A stretch of DNA of 64,000 nt from Aquipuribacter sp051216895 (GTDB taxonomy: Bacteria; Actinomycetota; Actinomycetes; Actinomycetales; JBBAYJ01), in assembly GCF_051216895.1 (NCBI RefSeq), contig NZ_JBPKAO010000006.1, positions 1-64,000 of the forward strand, written 5' to 3'. A program made the translations under genes and the position numbers. Below, in pieces: positions 17,133-24,352 of the stretch. Every line of letters begins with the position of its first letter. Positions within the stretch are counted from its first letter, which is position 1. The notes under the pieces are model-generated. The model saw nothing but the letters and a program-made list of their open reading frames with translations. It was not told the origin of the DNA and did no database searches.

Positions 17133-17327
17133 TCAGAGACCGAGCAGCTTCTTCGCGTTGCGCGTGTCCGCCTTGGACAGCACCTGGTCGACGTTCAGCT
17201 TGCGCTTGCGCCGTGAGCTCTTGTGCTCGAAGAGGTGCTGGTTGTTGGCCTGCTCGCGCATGAGCTTGCCCGACCCAGTCACCTTGATGCGCTTCTTCGC
17301 ACCGGAGTGCGTCTTCATCTTCGGCAC
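17133..17327 (-). CDS. rpmI: 50S ribosomal protein L35
   Basis: 64-aa basic ribosomal protein: MPKMKTHSGAKKRIKVTGSGK at the start and HLFEHKSSRRKRKL in the middle are the family signature. It lies between infC (68 bp) and rplT (59 bp) in the conserved order. An AGGAGCACC ribosome-binding site precedes the ATG. Confidence 0.98.
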   Translation of the reverse strand: MPKMKTHSGAKKRIKVTGSGKLMREQANNQHLFEHKSSRRKRKLNVDQVLSKADTRNAKKLLGL

Positions 17328-17395
17328 CGTGGTGCTCCTGTCTGTGTCGTGGGCCGCCCTCGCTGGACGGCGGCCCGGTGTCGCAGCCTCAGGTA

Positions 17396-18295
17396 TCAGG
17401 CCTGCGGGGCGTCGGTGGTGGCCGTGGTCTCGACCTCGGCCTGCGGGGCCTCGACCTGCGGGGCGTCGGCCTCCGAGGCGTCGGCCTGCGGGGCATCGGC
17501 CTGCGGGGCGCCGGCCTGCGGGGCGTCGGGGGTGGCCGTAGTCTCGGCCTCGGCCTGCGGGGCGCCGGCCTGCGGGGCGTCGGGGGTGGCCGTAGTCTCG
17601 GCCTCGGCCTGCGGGGCGCCGGCCTGCGGGGCGTCGGGGGTGGCCGTAGTCTCGGCCTCGGCCTGCGGGGCGCCGGCCTGCGGGGCGTCGGCCTGCGGGG
17701 CGTCGGGGGCTGAGGTCTGACCCTCGGCCCGGGCGGCGTCCTTCTCGGCCTGCTTCGCGGCCTTGGCCTCGGTCTTGACCTCGGCCTTCTTCTTGTGCGG
17801 ACCGATGACCATGACCATGTTGCGGCCGTCGACCCGAGGGGTGGACTCCACCGAACCCAGCTCGTCGACGTCCGCGGCGACCCGCTGCAGCAGGCGCAGA
17901 CCCATCTCGGGCCTGGACTGCTCGCGGCCACGGAACATGATCATGACCTTGACCTTGTCGCCCGCCTTGAGGAACCGGGTCACGTGACCGGTCTTCGTGG
18001 CGTAGTCGTGGTCGTCGATCTTGAGCCGGTAGCGGATCTCCTTGAGGACCGTGTTGGCCTGGTTCTTGCGGGCCGCACGCTCCTTCATGGCCGACTCGTA
18101 CTTGAACTTGCCGAAGTCCATCAGCTTGACGACCGGCGGGCGGGCCTCGGGGGCCACCTCGACCAGGTCGAGCTCGGACTCAGTCGCGAGCTTCATGGCC
18201 TGTTCGATGCGGACGATCCCGACCTGCTCGCCGTTCGGGCCGACGAGGCGGACCTCGGGGACACGGATGCGGTCGTTGATACGTGGCTCGGTGAT
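17396..18295 (-). CDS. infC: translation initiation factor IF-3 with long Ala/Pro/Gln tail, ATC start
   Basis: IF-3 binds the 30S subunit, keeps it free of 50S and proofreads the start codon. The N domain (TEPRINDRIRVPEVRLVG) and C domain (KEIRYRLKIDDHDYATK, KVKVMIMFRGRE) occupy about residues 2-170. No ATG, GTG or TTG fits the N-terminus. ATC at 18295 has AGGAG 7 nt upstream and begins the conserved ITEPRIND, so it is the start, giving 299 aa. IF-3 genes often use AUU or AUC, which IF-3 itself discriminates against, so autoregulation is likely. The tail from about residue 172 to 299 is acidic low-complexity sequence built partly from an 18-residue repeat; most IF-3 proteins lack it. Confidence 0.95.
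   Translation of the reverse strand: MTEPRINDRIRVPEVRLVGPNGEQVGIVRIEQAMKLATESELDLVEVAPEARPPVVKLMDFGKFKYESAMKERAARKNQANTVLKEIRYRLKIDDHDYATKTGHVTRFLKAGDKVKVMIMFRGREQSRPEMGLRLLQRVAADVDELGSVESTPRVDGRNMVMVIGPHKKKAEVKTEAKAAKQAEKDAARAEGQTSAPDAPQADAPQAGAPQAEAETTATPDAPQAGAPQAEAETTATPDAPQAGAPQAEAETTATPDAPQAGAPQADAPQADASEADAPQVEAPQAEVETTATTDAPQA
17523..17684. repeat. 54-bp tandem repeat, 3 perfect copies, inside infC
   Basis: Units at 17523-17576, 17577-17630 and 17631-17684 are identical. They keep the reading frame and encode an 18-residue unit rich in Ala, Pro, Gln and Thr (core TPDAPQAGAPQAEAETTA) in the C-terminal tail of IF-3. Perfect identity, including silent positions, implies recent duplication. 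Confidence 0.95.
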
Positions 18296-18541
18296 GTGCG
18301 TGCTCCTCGGTGAGGGTCTGTGGTCTGTCCGGCGGCCTGTCGACCCGGCGGCTGCCACTGGGGCAAGCACTGGCCGGGTCCGGCGCACAGGGACGACAGC
18401 TGTCGCACACATGCTCGGGTGGTCAGACTGTCGTCGTCCCGCCCGTGGACCTGAACCGCGGACACCATGGGTGTCCGGGTGGGAGTGGCCTCCGCTTGCT
18501 GCCGACCCGGTTACCCGGGACGGCTGGTCTGCTGTCAGGGT
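18296..18541 (-). promoter_or_regulatory. infC leader / divergent intergenic region with palindromes
   Basis: About 250 bp separate the infC ATC from the divergent DUF1844 gene. The region holds a 12-bp perfect palindrome CGACAGCTGTCG (18394-18405) and a stem of 8 bp with a 3-nt loop, CGGACACC-ATG-GGTGTCCG (18459-18477). As the leader of infC-rpmI-rplT it could fold into a regulatory RNA, since such leaders are controlled by L20 or attenuation in some bacteria. I could not assign a convincing -35/-10 pair or a known leader family. Confidence 0.4.
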
Positions 18542-18547
18542 AGCAGG

Positions 18548-18931
18548 GTGAACCCCGACCCCCTGCCCGAAGTGGCGCGTGACCTGGCCGACGTCCCTGC
18601 CGTGGAGGTCATCACCACCGCCGCCGTGCACCTGATGAGCGCCGCTGCGGTCAAGTGCGGTCTGGTGTCGCCCGCGGACCTGGACGGCGCGGTGGGCGAG
18701 GACGGCCGGCCGCTGACCCCGGCGGACCTGATGGACCTGGCCGAGGCGCGGAGCCTGATCATCTCCCTCGCGGGCCTGGTGACGGCGGCCGCCCCCGAGA
18801 TCGGCTCGCAGCACGCGCGGGCCCTGCGGGACGGTCTCCGCTCCCTGCAGCTGGCCTTCCGGGAGGCCTCGGTGGTCCCCGACGAGCCCGGTCAGGGCCC
18901 GGGCGAGAAGCTCACCGGCCCGGTGCGCTGA
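18548..18931 (+). CDS. DUF1844 domain protein
   Basis: 127-aa small helical protein with the DUF1844 signature DLADVPAVEVITTAAVHLMSAAAVKCGL (about 11-38), then LMDLAEARSLIISLAGLV. The function is unknown; the gene commonly sits divergent to infC in actinobacteria. GTG at 18548 is the best start, although the ribosome-binding site is weak. The last 40 bp overlap the 3' end of the convergent MFS transporter gene. Confidence 0.88.
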   Translation: MNPDPLPEVARDLADVPAVEVITTAAVHLMSAAAVKCGLVSPADLDGAVGEDGRPLTPADLMDLAEARSLIISLAGLVTAAAPEIGSQHARALRDGLRSLQLAFREASVVPDEPGQGPGEKLTGPVR

Positions 18932-20223
18932 GGCGCCTGCCCCACCGTCGCCCGGTGCCGGCGGACCAGGGTCAGCCCGACCAGCGCCAGCGACCCCGAC
19001 ACGACGGCCACCACCAGGAACGCGCTCCACGGACCGAGCAGGTCCGCGGCCCCACCGGCCAGCGGCGCCCCCATGCTGAACCCGGCCGTGGTGGCCGAGC
19101 CGTGCCAGCCCATCGCCTCCCCCCGGTTCTGCTCCCCCACCCGCCGGCTCACGCCGTCGGCGCTGGCGGACAGGGTCGGCGCCACCAGCACGCCCGCGGG
19201 CACCACCAGCAGGAACAGCAGGAGCGGGTCGACCGCGAAGACCAGGGGCAGCGTGGCCAACGACAGCCAGGCCAGCAGGACCAGGGGGCTCGAGGCGCCG
19301 CGACGCATGGCGCCGTAGACCAGCCCACCCATCCCCGACGCCACGCCCCAGACGGCGAACACCCAGCCGACCAGGTCCACCCGGTCGAGCCCGCGCAGGA
19401 CGGCGATGACGCCCACCTCGGAGCCCGACAGCACGAACGCCGTGCCGAACGAGCATGCGTACATCGCCGCCAGGCCGGGGCTCATCCAGGCCGGGAGCGG
19501 CAGCCGGAGTCGACGCAGTCGGCGGTCGTCGCCCCCGGTCAACCCGGCCGCGACGTCGACCTCGCCGCCGGGCCGGTCCTGGCCCGCCGCCTGCGCCCCG
19601 TTGCCGAGCTCGCCCGGCAGGCTCCTGAGCCGCGGGTCGAGGATCGCGAGCAGGACCCCCGCCAGCGCCTCACCGATCCCGATCGCGATCAGCGCGGCCG
19701 GGGCGCCGACCTGCAGGACGGCCACGACCACCAGCGGGGGTCCCGCCACGAAGCTGGCCTCGACCAGCACGGAGTCCAGGGCGAACGCCGCCCGGCGTGA
19801 GCGGAGCGGCACCACCACGCCGATCGCCTGCCGCAGGACGGTGAACACGGGCACCGCCAGCGCCCCCGCCAGCATCGCGACGGGGATCAGCACCCAGTAC
19901 GGGCTGAACGCGGCAGCGGTCCACAGCACCGGCATGGCCACGACGCTGGGCACCAGCGCCCGGCGCAGCCCCACCCGGTCCACGAGGCGACCCCGCCACG
20001 GGCTGCCGAACGCGATGCCGATGGTGAGCGCGGCCGTCACGAGGCCCGCCTCGAAGTAGCCGCGACCGAGGCCCTCGGTGACGTAGAGCGTGAGCGCCAG
20101 CCCGCCGCCGACGTGGGGGACGCGGGCCAGGACCCCGACCAGGTACAGGGCCGTCATGCCGGGGACGGCGAGGACCTCGCGGTAGGCGCCCGGCCCGCGG
20201 GACTCGATCTCGGTGCTGCTCAC
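18892..20223 (-). CDS. MFS transporter
   Basis: 443-aa predicted inner-membrane transporter with about 12 hydrophobic helices in two halves joined by a charged linker (about 205-235, containing GQDRPGGEVD). The first-half loop GRLVDRVGLRRALVPSVV fits the MFS loop 2-3 motif G-x-x-x-D-R-x-G-x-R-R. No substrate can be inferred. GTG at 20223 begins MSSTEIES. The 3' end overlaps the convergent DUF1844 gene by 40 bp. An inverted repeat lies 57 bp upstream. It sits just after hisA, where many relatives have hisF or impA, but belongs to neither. Confidence 0.9.
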   Translation of the reverse strand: MSSTEIESRGPGAYREVLAVPGMTALYLVGVLARVPHVGGGLALTLYVTEGLGRGYFEAGLVTAALTIGIAFGSPWRGRLVDRVGLRRALVPSVVAMPVLWTAAAFSPYWVLIPVAMLAGALAVPVFTVLRQAIGVVVPLRSRRAAFALDSVLVEASFVAGPPLVVVAVLQVGAPAALIAIGIGEALAGVLLAILDPRLRSLPGELGNGAQAAGQDRPGGEVDVAAGLTGGDDRRLRRLRLPLPAWMSPGLAAMYACSFGTAFVLSGSEVGVIAVLRGLDRVDLVGWVFAVWGVASGMGGLVYGAMRRGASSPLVLLAWLSLATLPLVFAVDPLLLFLLVVPAGVLVAPTLSASADGVSRRVGEQNRGEAMGWHGSATTAGFSMGAPLAGGAADLLGPWSAFLVVAVVSGSLALVGLTLVRRHRATVGQAPQRTGPVSFSPGP

Positions 20224-20279
20224 GGGCCCCAGTGTCGGGCACGGGTAGGACGCCCCACGCGCCCGGGAGACCGCACCGT

Positions 20280-20300
20280 CGAGAACCAGTCCAGTTCTCG
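20280..20300. repeat. inverted repeat upstream of the MFS gene
   Basis: CGAGAAC-N7-GTTCTCG (20280-20286 and 20294-20300) lies in the 147-bp gap between the hisA stop and the MFS start. It may be an operator for the transporter or a hairpin ending the his operon. There is no U-run after it, and its GAAC-N7-GTTC spacing does not match a LexA box. Confidence 0.5.
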
Positions 20301-20370
20301 TGGGGTGGTGGACGAAGGGCCGCAGCGGACGGTCGTCGAGGAGGGGATGGACCTGGCCCGCCCCTCGGGC

Positions 20371-21165
20371 TCAGCCGGCGACGGCGAGGGCCTCGGGCAG
20401 GGTGAAGGCACCCGCGTAGAGGGCCTTGCCGACGATGGCACCCTCGACGCCGTCACCGACGAGGGCCCGCAGCGCCTGGAGGTCGGCCAGGCTGCTGATG
20501 CCGCCGGAGGCCACGACGGGCTTGTCGGTCGCGGCGCACACCTGGCGCAGCAGGTCGACGTTCGGCCCGCGCATGGTGCCGTCCTTGGTCACGTCGGTGA
20601 CGACGTAGCGGGAGCAGCCGTCGGCGTCCAGGCGGGCCAGGGTCTCCCAGAGGTCGCCCCCCTCCGACGTCCACCCGCGAGCGGCGAGCGTCGTGCCGCG
20701 GACGTCCAGGCCCACGGCGATGCGGTCGCCGTGCTCGGCGATGGCGCGCCGGGTCCAGTCCGGGTCCTCCAGGGCCGCGGTGCCCAGGTTGACGCGACGG
20801 CAACCTGTCGCCAGGGCCCGAGCCAGGGACTCGTCGTCCCGGATGCCGCCCGACAGCTCGACGGCCACACCGGCGTCGTCCACGGCCCGCACCACCGCGG
20901 CCAGCGCCTCGGCGTTGCTGCCGCGTCCGAAGGCGGCGTCCAGGTCGACCAGGTGGATCCACTCGGCGCCGTCGCGCACCCAGGCCAGCGCCGCGTCGAG
21001 CGGGTCGCCGTAGGACGTCTCGGAGCCGGCCTCGCCCTGCACCAGGCGCACGGCCTGGCCGTCGGCGACGTCCACCGCGGGCAGCAGCTCCAGGCGCGCG
21101 GCGCCGTCGGCGCCTGGGGTGGGCTCGGGGGCGGACGGGGTGGCGGGGGTGGCGGGCGTGGTCAC
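20371..21165 (-). CDS. hisA: phosphoribosyl isomerase (HisA/PriA)
   Basis: TIM-barrel isomerase converting ProFAR to PRFAR in histidine synthesis. The 264-aa protein has LLPAVDVADGQAVRLVQGEAG with the first catalytic Asp, ELSGGIRDDESLARAL, LDVRG, TDVTKDGTMRGPN with the second Asp, and ASGGISSLADL. In actinobacteria this enzyme is often the dual-substrate PriA, which also replaces TrpF; the sequence agrees with that but does not prove it. GTG at 21165 overlaps the upstream membrane-protein stop as GTGA. Last gene of the operon; hisF does not follow. Confidence 0.95.
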   Translation of the reverse strand: MTTPATPATPSAPEPTPGADGAARLELLPAVDVADGQAVRLVQGEAGSETSYGDPLDAALAWVRDGAEWIHLVDLDAAFGRGSNAEALAAVVRAVDDAGVAVELSGGIRDDESLARALATGCRRVNLGTAALEDPDWTRRAIAEHGDRIAVGLDVRGTTLAARGWTSEGGDLWETLARLDADGCSRYVVTDVTKDGTMRGPNVDLLRQVCAATDKPVVASGGISSLADLQALRALVGDGVEGAIVGKALYAGAFTLPEALAVAG

Positions 21166-21536
21166 GGACGCCGACGGTAGCCGGTGCGCCGCCCTCGCGC
21201 GGAGTCGGTCACCAGCACCCAGAGCACGGGCGAGGCCAGCAGGGTGACCCCCAGCGCCACGAGGCTCGTCCGCACGTCGCCCACCAGCACCCACAGCAGC
21301 ACGTGGGCCGCCACGACCACCACGACGACGGGCACCCACCGCCGGACGGCGGCGCGCCGGGTGGCCGAGCGCACCCGGGTGGGCTGCAGCCCGAGCGTGC
21401 GTCGCAGCGCGCGGGCGCGGGCGTCGCGACGTCGCCGTCGCTCGACGGCCGCCAGCCGGTCGCGTTCGGCCCGCTCCCGGGCCGCGCCCGCCTGCGCCTC
21501 GCGGGCCGCGCGCCGCCGGGCCCGGTCCTTGCTCAT
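21162..21536 (-). CDS. small membrane protein in his operon, unknown function
   Basis: 124-aa product with a strongly basic N-terminal half rich in Arg/Ala (about 1-60) and two hydrophobic segments, VPVVVVVVAAHVLLWVLVG and LVALGVTLLASPVLWVLV. ATG at 21536 has GAGGTGA 8 nt upstream. The stop overlaps hisA as GTGA, so it is translated with the operon. Similar unnamed two-helix proteins are found between hisH and hisA in some actinobacteria. I know of no function. Confidence 0.75.
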   Translation of the reverse strand: MSKDRARRRAAREAQAGAARERAERDRLAAVERRRRRDARARALRRTLGLQPTRVRSATRRAAVRRWVPVVVVVVAAHVLLWVLVGDVRTSLVALGVTLLASPVLWVLVTDSARGRRTGYRRRP

Positions 21537-21597
21537 CTCGGACTCACCTCGGGCACCTCGTGGCCGACCTCGGGAGCCCCGCCGGCTGAGCACGACG

Positions 21598-22473
21598 TCA
21601 CGAGCGGAGCGAGTCCACCCAGCCGGCCAGCAGCGCCGCGCCGGCGTCCCCGGACTTCTCGGGGTGGAACTGGGTCGCCGTCAGGGCACCGTTCTCGACC
21701 GCGGCGACGAACCGCACCCCGCCGTGCTCCGCGTAGGTCACCAGCGGAGCGGCGATGCGGTCGCTGCCCAGGTCGGCCACGTGCTCGGGGTCGGGCTCCT
21801 CGCCCTCGACCGGGCGCTGACCCGGCGCGAGCACGGCGTAGGAGTGCACGAAGTAGAACCGCTCCCCCGCCAGACCGGCGAACAGCCGGCTGCCCTCGGG
21901 CACGTCGACGGTGTTCCACCCCATGTGGGGCACCCGCTCGGCCGGCAGCCGGCGCACCGTGCCCGGCCACTGACCCAGCCCCTCGCGGTGCCCGGCACCG
22001 GGCTCGGTCGACGCCTCGAACATGACCTGCAGGCCGACGCAGATGCCCAGGACGGGACGACCACCGGCCAGGCGGCGTCCGACCAACACGTCACCGCCCA
22101 CGGCCCGGACGCCCTCGGTCACCGCGGCGAACGCCCCGACACCGGGGACGACGAGACCGTCGGCGGCCAGCGAGCGCTCGTGGTCGGCCGTCAGCTCGAC
22201 GTCGGCCCCGGCCCGCTCCAGCGCACGCACGGCGGAGCGCACGTTGCCGGACCCGTGGTCCATCACGACCACGGTGGGCCGACGCGACGAGGCGGCCGCG
22301 CCGGTCCCGGGACCGGTGGCGGTGGCCGGGGTGGCGGCGGCCGGGGTGGCGGCGGCCGGGGTGGCGGCGGCCGGGGTGGCGGCGGCCGGGGTGGCGGCGG
22401 CCGGGGTGGCGGCGGCCGGGGTGGCGGCGGCCGGGGTGGCGGCGGCCGGGGTGGTGCCGTCGGCCGTGGTCAC
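21598..22473 (-). CDS. hisH: imidazole glycerol phosphate synthase, glutaminase subunit
   Basis: Class I glutamine amidotransferase that supplies ammonia to HisF. The catalytic Cys is residue 145 in LGICVGLQVMFE, and the His is in TQFHPEKSGD near the C-terminus; PHMGWN and YFVHSYA are also typical. The protein is 291 aa because of a 65-residue N-terminal extension made mostly of TPAAA repeats; the enzyme proper starts at about VVVMDHGSGNVRS (68). GTG at 22473 overlaps the hisB stop as GTGA, so the extension appears to be translated. Its partner HisF is not encoded in this window. Confidence 0.95.
   Translation of the reverse strand: MTTADGTTPAAATPAAATPAAATPAAATPAAATPAAATPAAATPAAATPATATGPGTGAAASSRRPTVVVMDHGSGNVRSAVRALERAGADVELTADHERSLAADGLVVPGVGAFAAVTEGVRAVGGDVLVGRRLAGGRPVLGICVGLQVMFEASTEPGAGHREGLGQWPGTVRRLPAERVPHMGWNTVDVPEGSRLFAGLAGERFYFVHSYAVLAPGQRPVEGEEPDPEHVADLGSDRIAAPLVTYAEHGGVRFVAAVENGALTATQFHPEKSGDAGAALLAGWVDSLRS
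22316..22450. repeat. 15-bp tandem repeat, 8 perfect copies plus 1 variant, inside hisH
   Basis: GTGGCGGCGGCCGGG is repeated perfectly eight times (22331-22450), and a one-base variant precedes it at 22316-22330. It encodes TPAAA units in the N-terminal extension of HisH. The unit length keeps the frame at any copy number, so length polymorphism would be tolerated. Confidence 0.97.
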
Positions 22474-23078
22474 AGGGCGCCCTTCTCGCTGGGCACACCG
22501 CCCACGCGCGGGTCGGGCTCGACCGCGGCGCGGAACGCCCGGGCGAGCGCCTTGAACTGCGCCTCCACCACGTGGTGGGGGTCGCGGCCGGACAGGACGC
22601 GGACGTGGATGGCGATGCGGGCGTTGTGGGCCAGCGCCTCCAGGACGTGCCGGGTCAGCGAGCCCACGTAGTGCCCGCCGATGAGCACGTGCTCCTGACC
22701 GGCCGGCTCGCCGTCCTGCACGCAGTAGGCGCGGCCGGCCAGGTCGACGGCGGCCATGGCCAGGCACTCGTCCAGCGGCACGGTCGCGTCGCCGAAACGG
22801 CGGATGCCCACCTTGTCGCCCAGCGCCTGGTCGAGGGCCTGGCCGAGCACGATGGCGACGTCCTCCACCGTGTGGTGGGCGTCGACGTCGGTGTCGCCGT
22901 CGGCGCTGACGTGCAGGTCGACCAGGGAGTGCCGGGAGAACGTCTTGAGCATGTGGTCGAAGAACCGGACACCGGTGGACACGTCGGAGACGCCGGTGCC
23001 GTCGAGGTCGACCTCGACCACGACGCGGCTCTCCTTGGTGGCTCGTTCGATGCGCGCGGTCCGGGCAGGCGTACTCAA
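22470..23078 (-). CDS. hisB: imidazoleglycerol-phosphate dehydratase, TTG start
   Basis: 202-aa monofunctional dehydratase, without the phosphatase domain of enterobacterial HisB. The metal-binding motifs FFDHML, DAHHTVED, and GSLTRHVLEALAHNARI with DPHHVVEAQFKALARA are complete. No ATG or GTG is available before ARIERATKESRVVVEVDLDG. TTG at 23078 has AGGAG five nt upstream and is the likely start. The stop overlaps hisH as GTGA. Confidence 0.95.
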   Translation of the reverse strand: MSTPARTARIERATKESRVVVEVDLDGTGVSDVSTGVRFFDHMLKTFSRHSLVDLHVSADGDTDVDAHHTVEDVAIVLGQALDQALGDKVGIRRFGDATVPLDECLAMAAVDLAGRAYCVQDGEPAGQEHVLIGGHYVGSLTRHVLEALAHNARIAIHVRVLSGRDPHHVVEAQFKALARAFRAAVEPDPRVGGVPSEKGAL

Positions 23079-23197
23079 GGGGGCTCCTGGGTGGGTCTCG
23101 TGGGGTGCGGGTCGACGGATGCAGGTCTCGGGTCGAGGTCGCGGCGTGCGTCCGGGTCGTCGCCGACGGTACCGGGCGCGCCGCCGGCCGGGCGGGC

Positions 23198-24352
23198 TCA
23201 GCCGGACCGGGCGACGAGGTCCTCGAGCGCCTGGAGCAGCGTCGTGGTCTCCGCCTCTGTTCCCGCCGTGAGCCGGAGGTGCCCGACCAGGCCGACGTCC
23301 CGCACCAGGACCCCGGCCTCCAGCAGGCCCTGCCACGCGGCCGACTCGTCGCCGAACCCACCGACGAGCACGAAGTTCGCGTCGCTGGGCACGGGGCGCA
23401 GGCCCAGCCGACGGGTCCCCTCGACGATGCGGTCCCGCTGGGCCTTGATGTCCTCGACGCTGCCGAGCAGGGCGTCGGTGTGCGCCAGGGCCGCGCGGGC
23501 GGCGGCCTGGGTCAGGGACGACAGGTGGTACGGCAGCCGCACCAGGCGCATGGCGGTGGTGACCGCGGGGTCGGCCGCCAGGTAGCCGACGCGCGCCCCG
23601 GCGAACGCGAACGCCTTGCTCATGGTGCGGGTGACGACGAGACGGCGACGGCCCTCGAGCAGCGTCAGCGCGCTCGGCGTGCCCGCCCGCGCGAACTCCG
23701 CGTACGCCTCGTCCACGACCACGACGGCACCGGGCGCGGCGTCGTGGACCGCCGTCACCACGTCCAGGTCGAGCGCCGTCCCGGTCGGGTTGTTGGGCGA
23801 GCACAGGAACACCACGTCGGGGTCGACGTCGGCGGCCTGCGCCGCCGCGGCCTCGGCGGTGAGGTCGAACGGGTCCTCGCTGCTGCCGGGACGGTGCCCG
23901 TCGACCCACGCCGTGCCCGTGCCGTGGCTGATGATCGGGTGCATCGAGTAGGCCGGGGTGAAGCCCAGCGCGACCCGGCCGGGGCCCCCGAAGGCCTGCA
24001 GCAGGTGCTGCAGGACCTCGTTGCTGCCGTTGCCGGCCCAGAGCTGCTCGGCCGTCAGCGGCACGCCGGAGGTCCTGCCCAGGTAGCCGGCCAGGTCCTG
24101 GCGCAGGGCCGTCAGCTCGCGGTCGGGGTAGCGGTTGAGGTGCGGGGCGACCTCGGCGACGGCGGCCACCAGGGCCTCCACCACCGCCGCGGGGACGGGG
24201 TGGGAGCTCTCGTTGGTGTTCAGCCGGACCGGCACGTCCAGCTGGGGGGCGCCGTAGGCGCTCGCCCCGCGCAGGTCGTGGCGCAGCGGCAGCCCGTCCG
24301 CGTCGAGCCGGTCGACGGCCGACGTCCGCGGCGCCTGGTGACGCCCGGTCAC
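23198..24352 (-). CDS. hisC: histidinol-phosphate aminotransferase
   Basis: PLP-dependent class I/II aminotransferase of 384 aa. Seen are LNTNESSHPVP, AGNGSNEVLQHLLQAFGGPG, SPNNPTG, VVDEAYAEF and TRTMSKAFAFAGARVGY, which contains the Schiff-base lysine; the C-terminal RLTAGTEAE arginine is present. GTG at 24352 overlaps the hisD stop as GTGA. A 119-bp gap, in which I see nothing notable, separates it from hisB. Confidence 0.96.
   Translation of the reverse strand: MTGRHQAPRTSAVDRLDADGLPLRHDLRGASAYGAPQLDVPVRLNTNESSHPVPAAVVEALVAAVAEVAPHLNRYPDRELTALRQDLAGYLGRTSGVPLTAEQLWAGNGSNEVLQHLLQAFGGPGRVALGFTPAYSMHPIISHGTGTAWVDGHRPGSSEDPFDLTAEAAAAQAADVDPDVVFLCSPNNPTGTALDLDVVTAVHDAAPGAVVVVDEAYAEFARAGTPSALTLLEGRRRLVVTRTMSKAFAFAGARVGYLAADPAVTTAMRLVRLPYHLSSLTQAAARAALAHTDALLGSVEDIKAQRDRIVEGTRRLGLRPVPSDANFVLVGGFGDESAAWQGLLEAGVLVRDVGLVGHLRLTAGTEAETTTLLQALEDLVARSG

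Noticed and set aside
18341..18480. A tRNA or small RNA gene in the infC-DUF1844 gap
   Set aside because: No cloverleaf with a T-loop GTTCRA box or D-loop is present; only short palindromes are seen.
20280..20300. LexA/SOS box before the MFS gene
   Set aside because: Actinobacterial boxes have GAAC-N4-GTTC; here the spacing is 7, and the gene has no repair link.
17523..22450. Possible CRISPR arrays at the infC and hisH repeats
   Set aside because: The repeats are head-to-tail without spacers, are in frame inside genes, and no cas gene is nearby.
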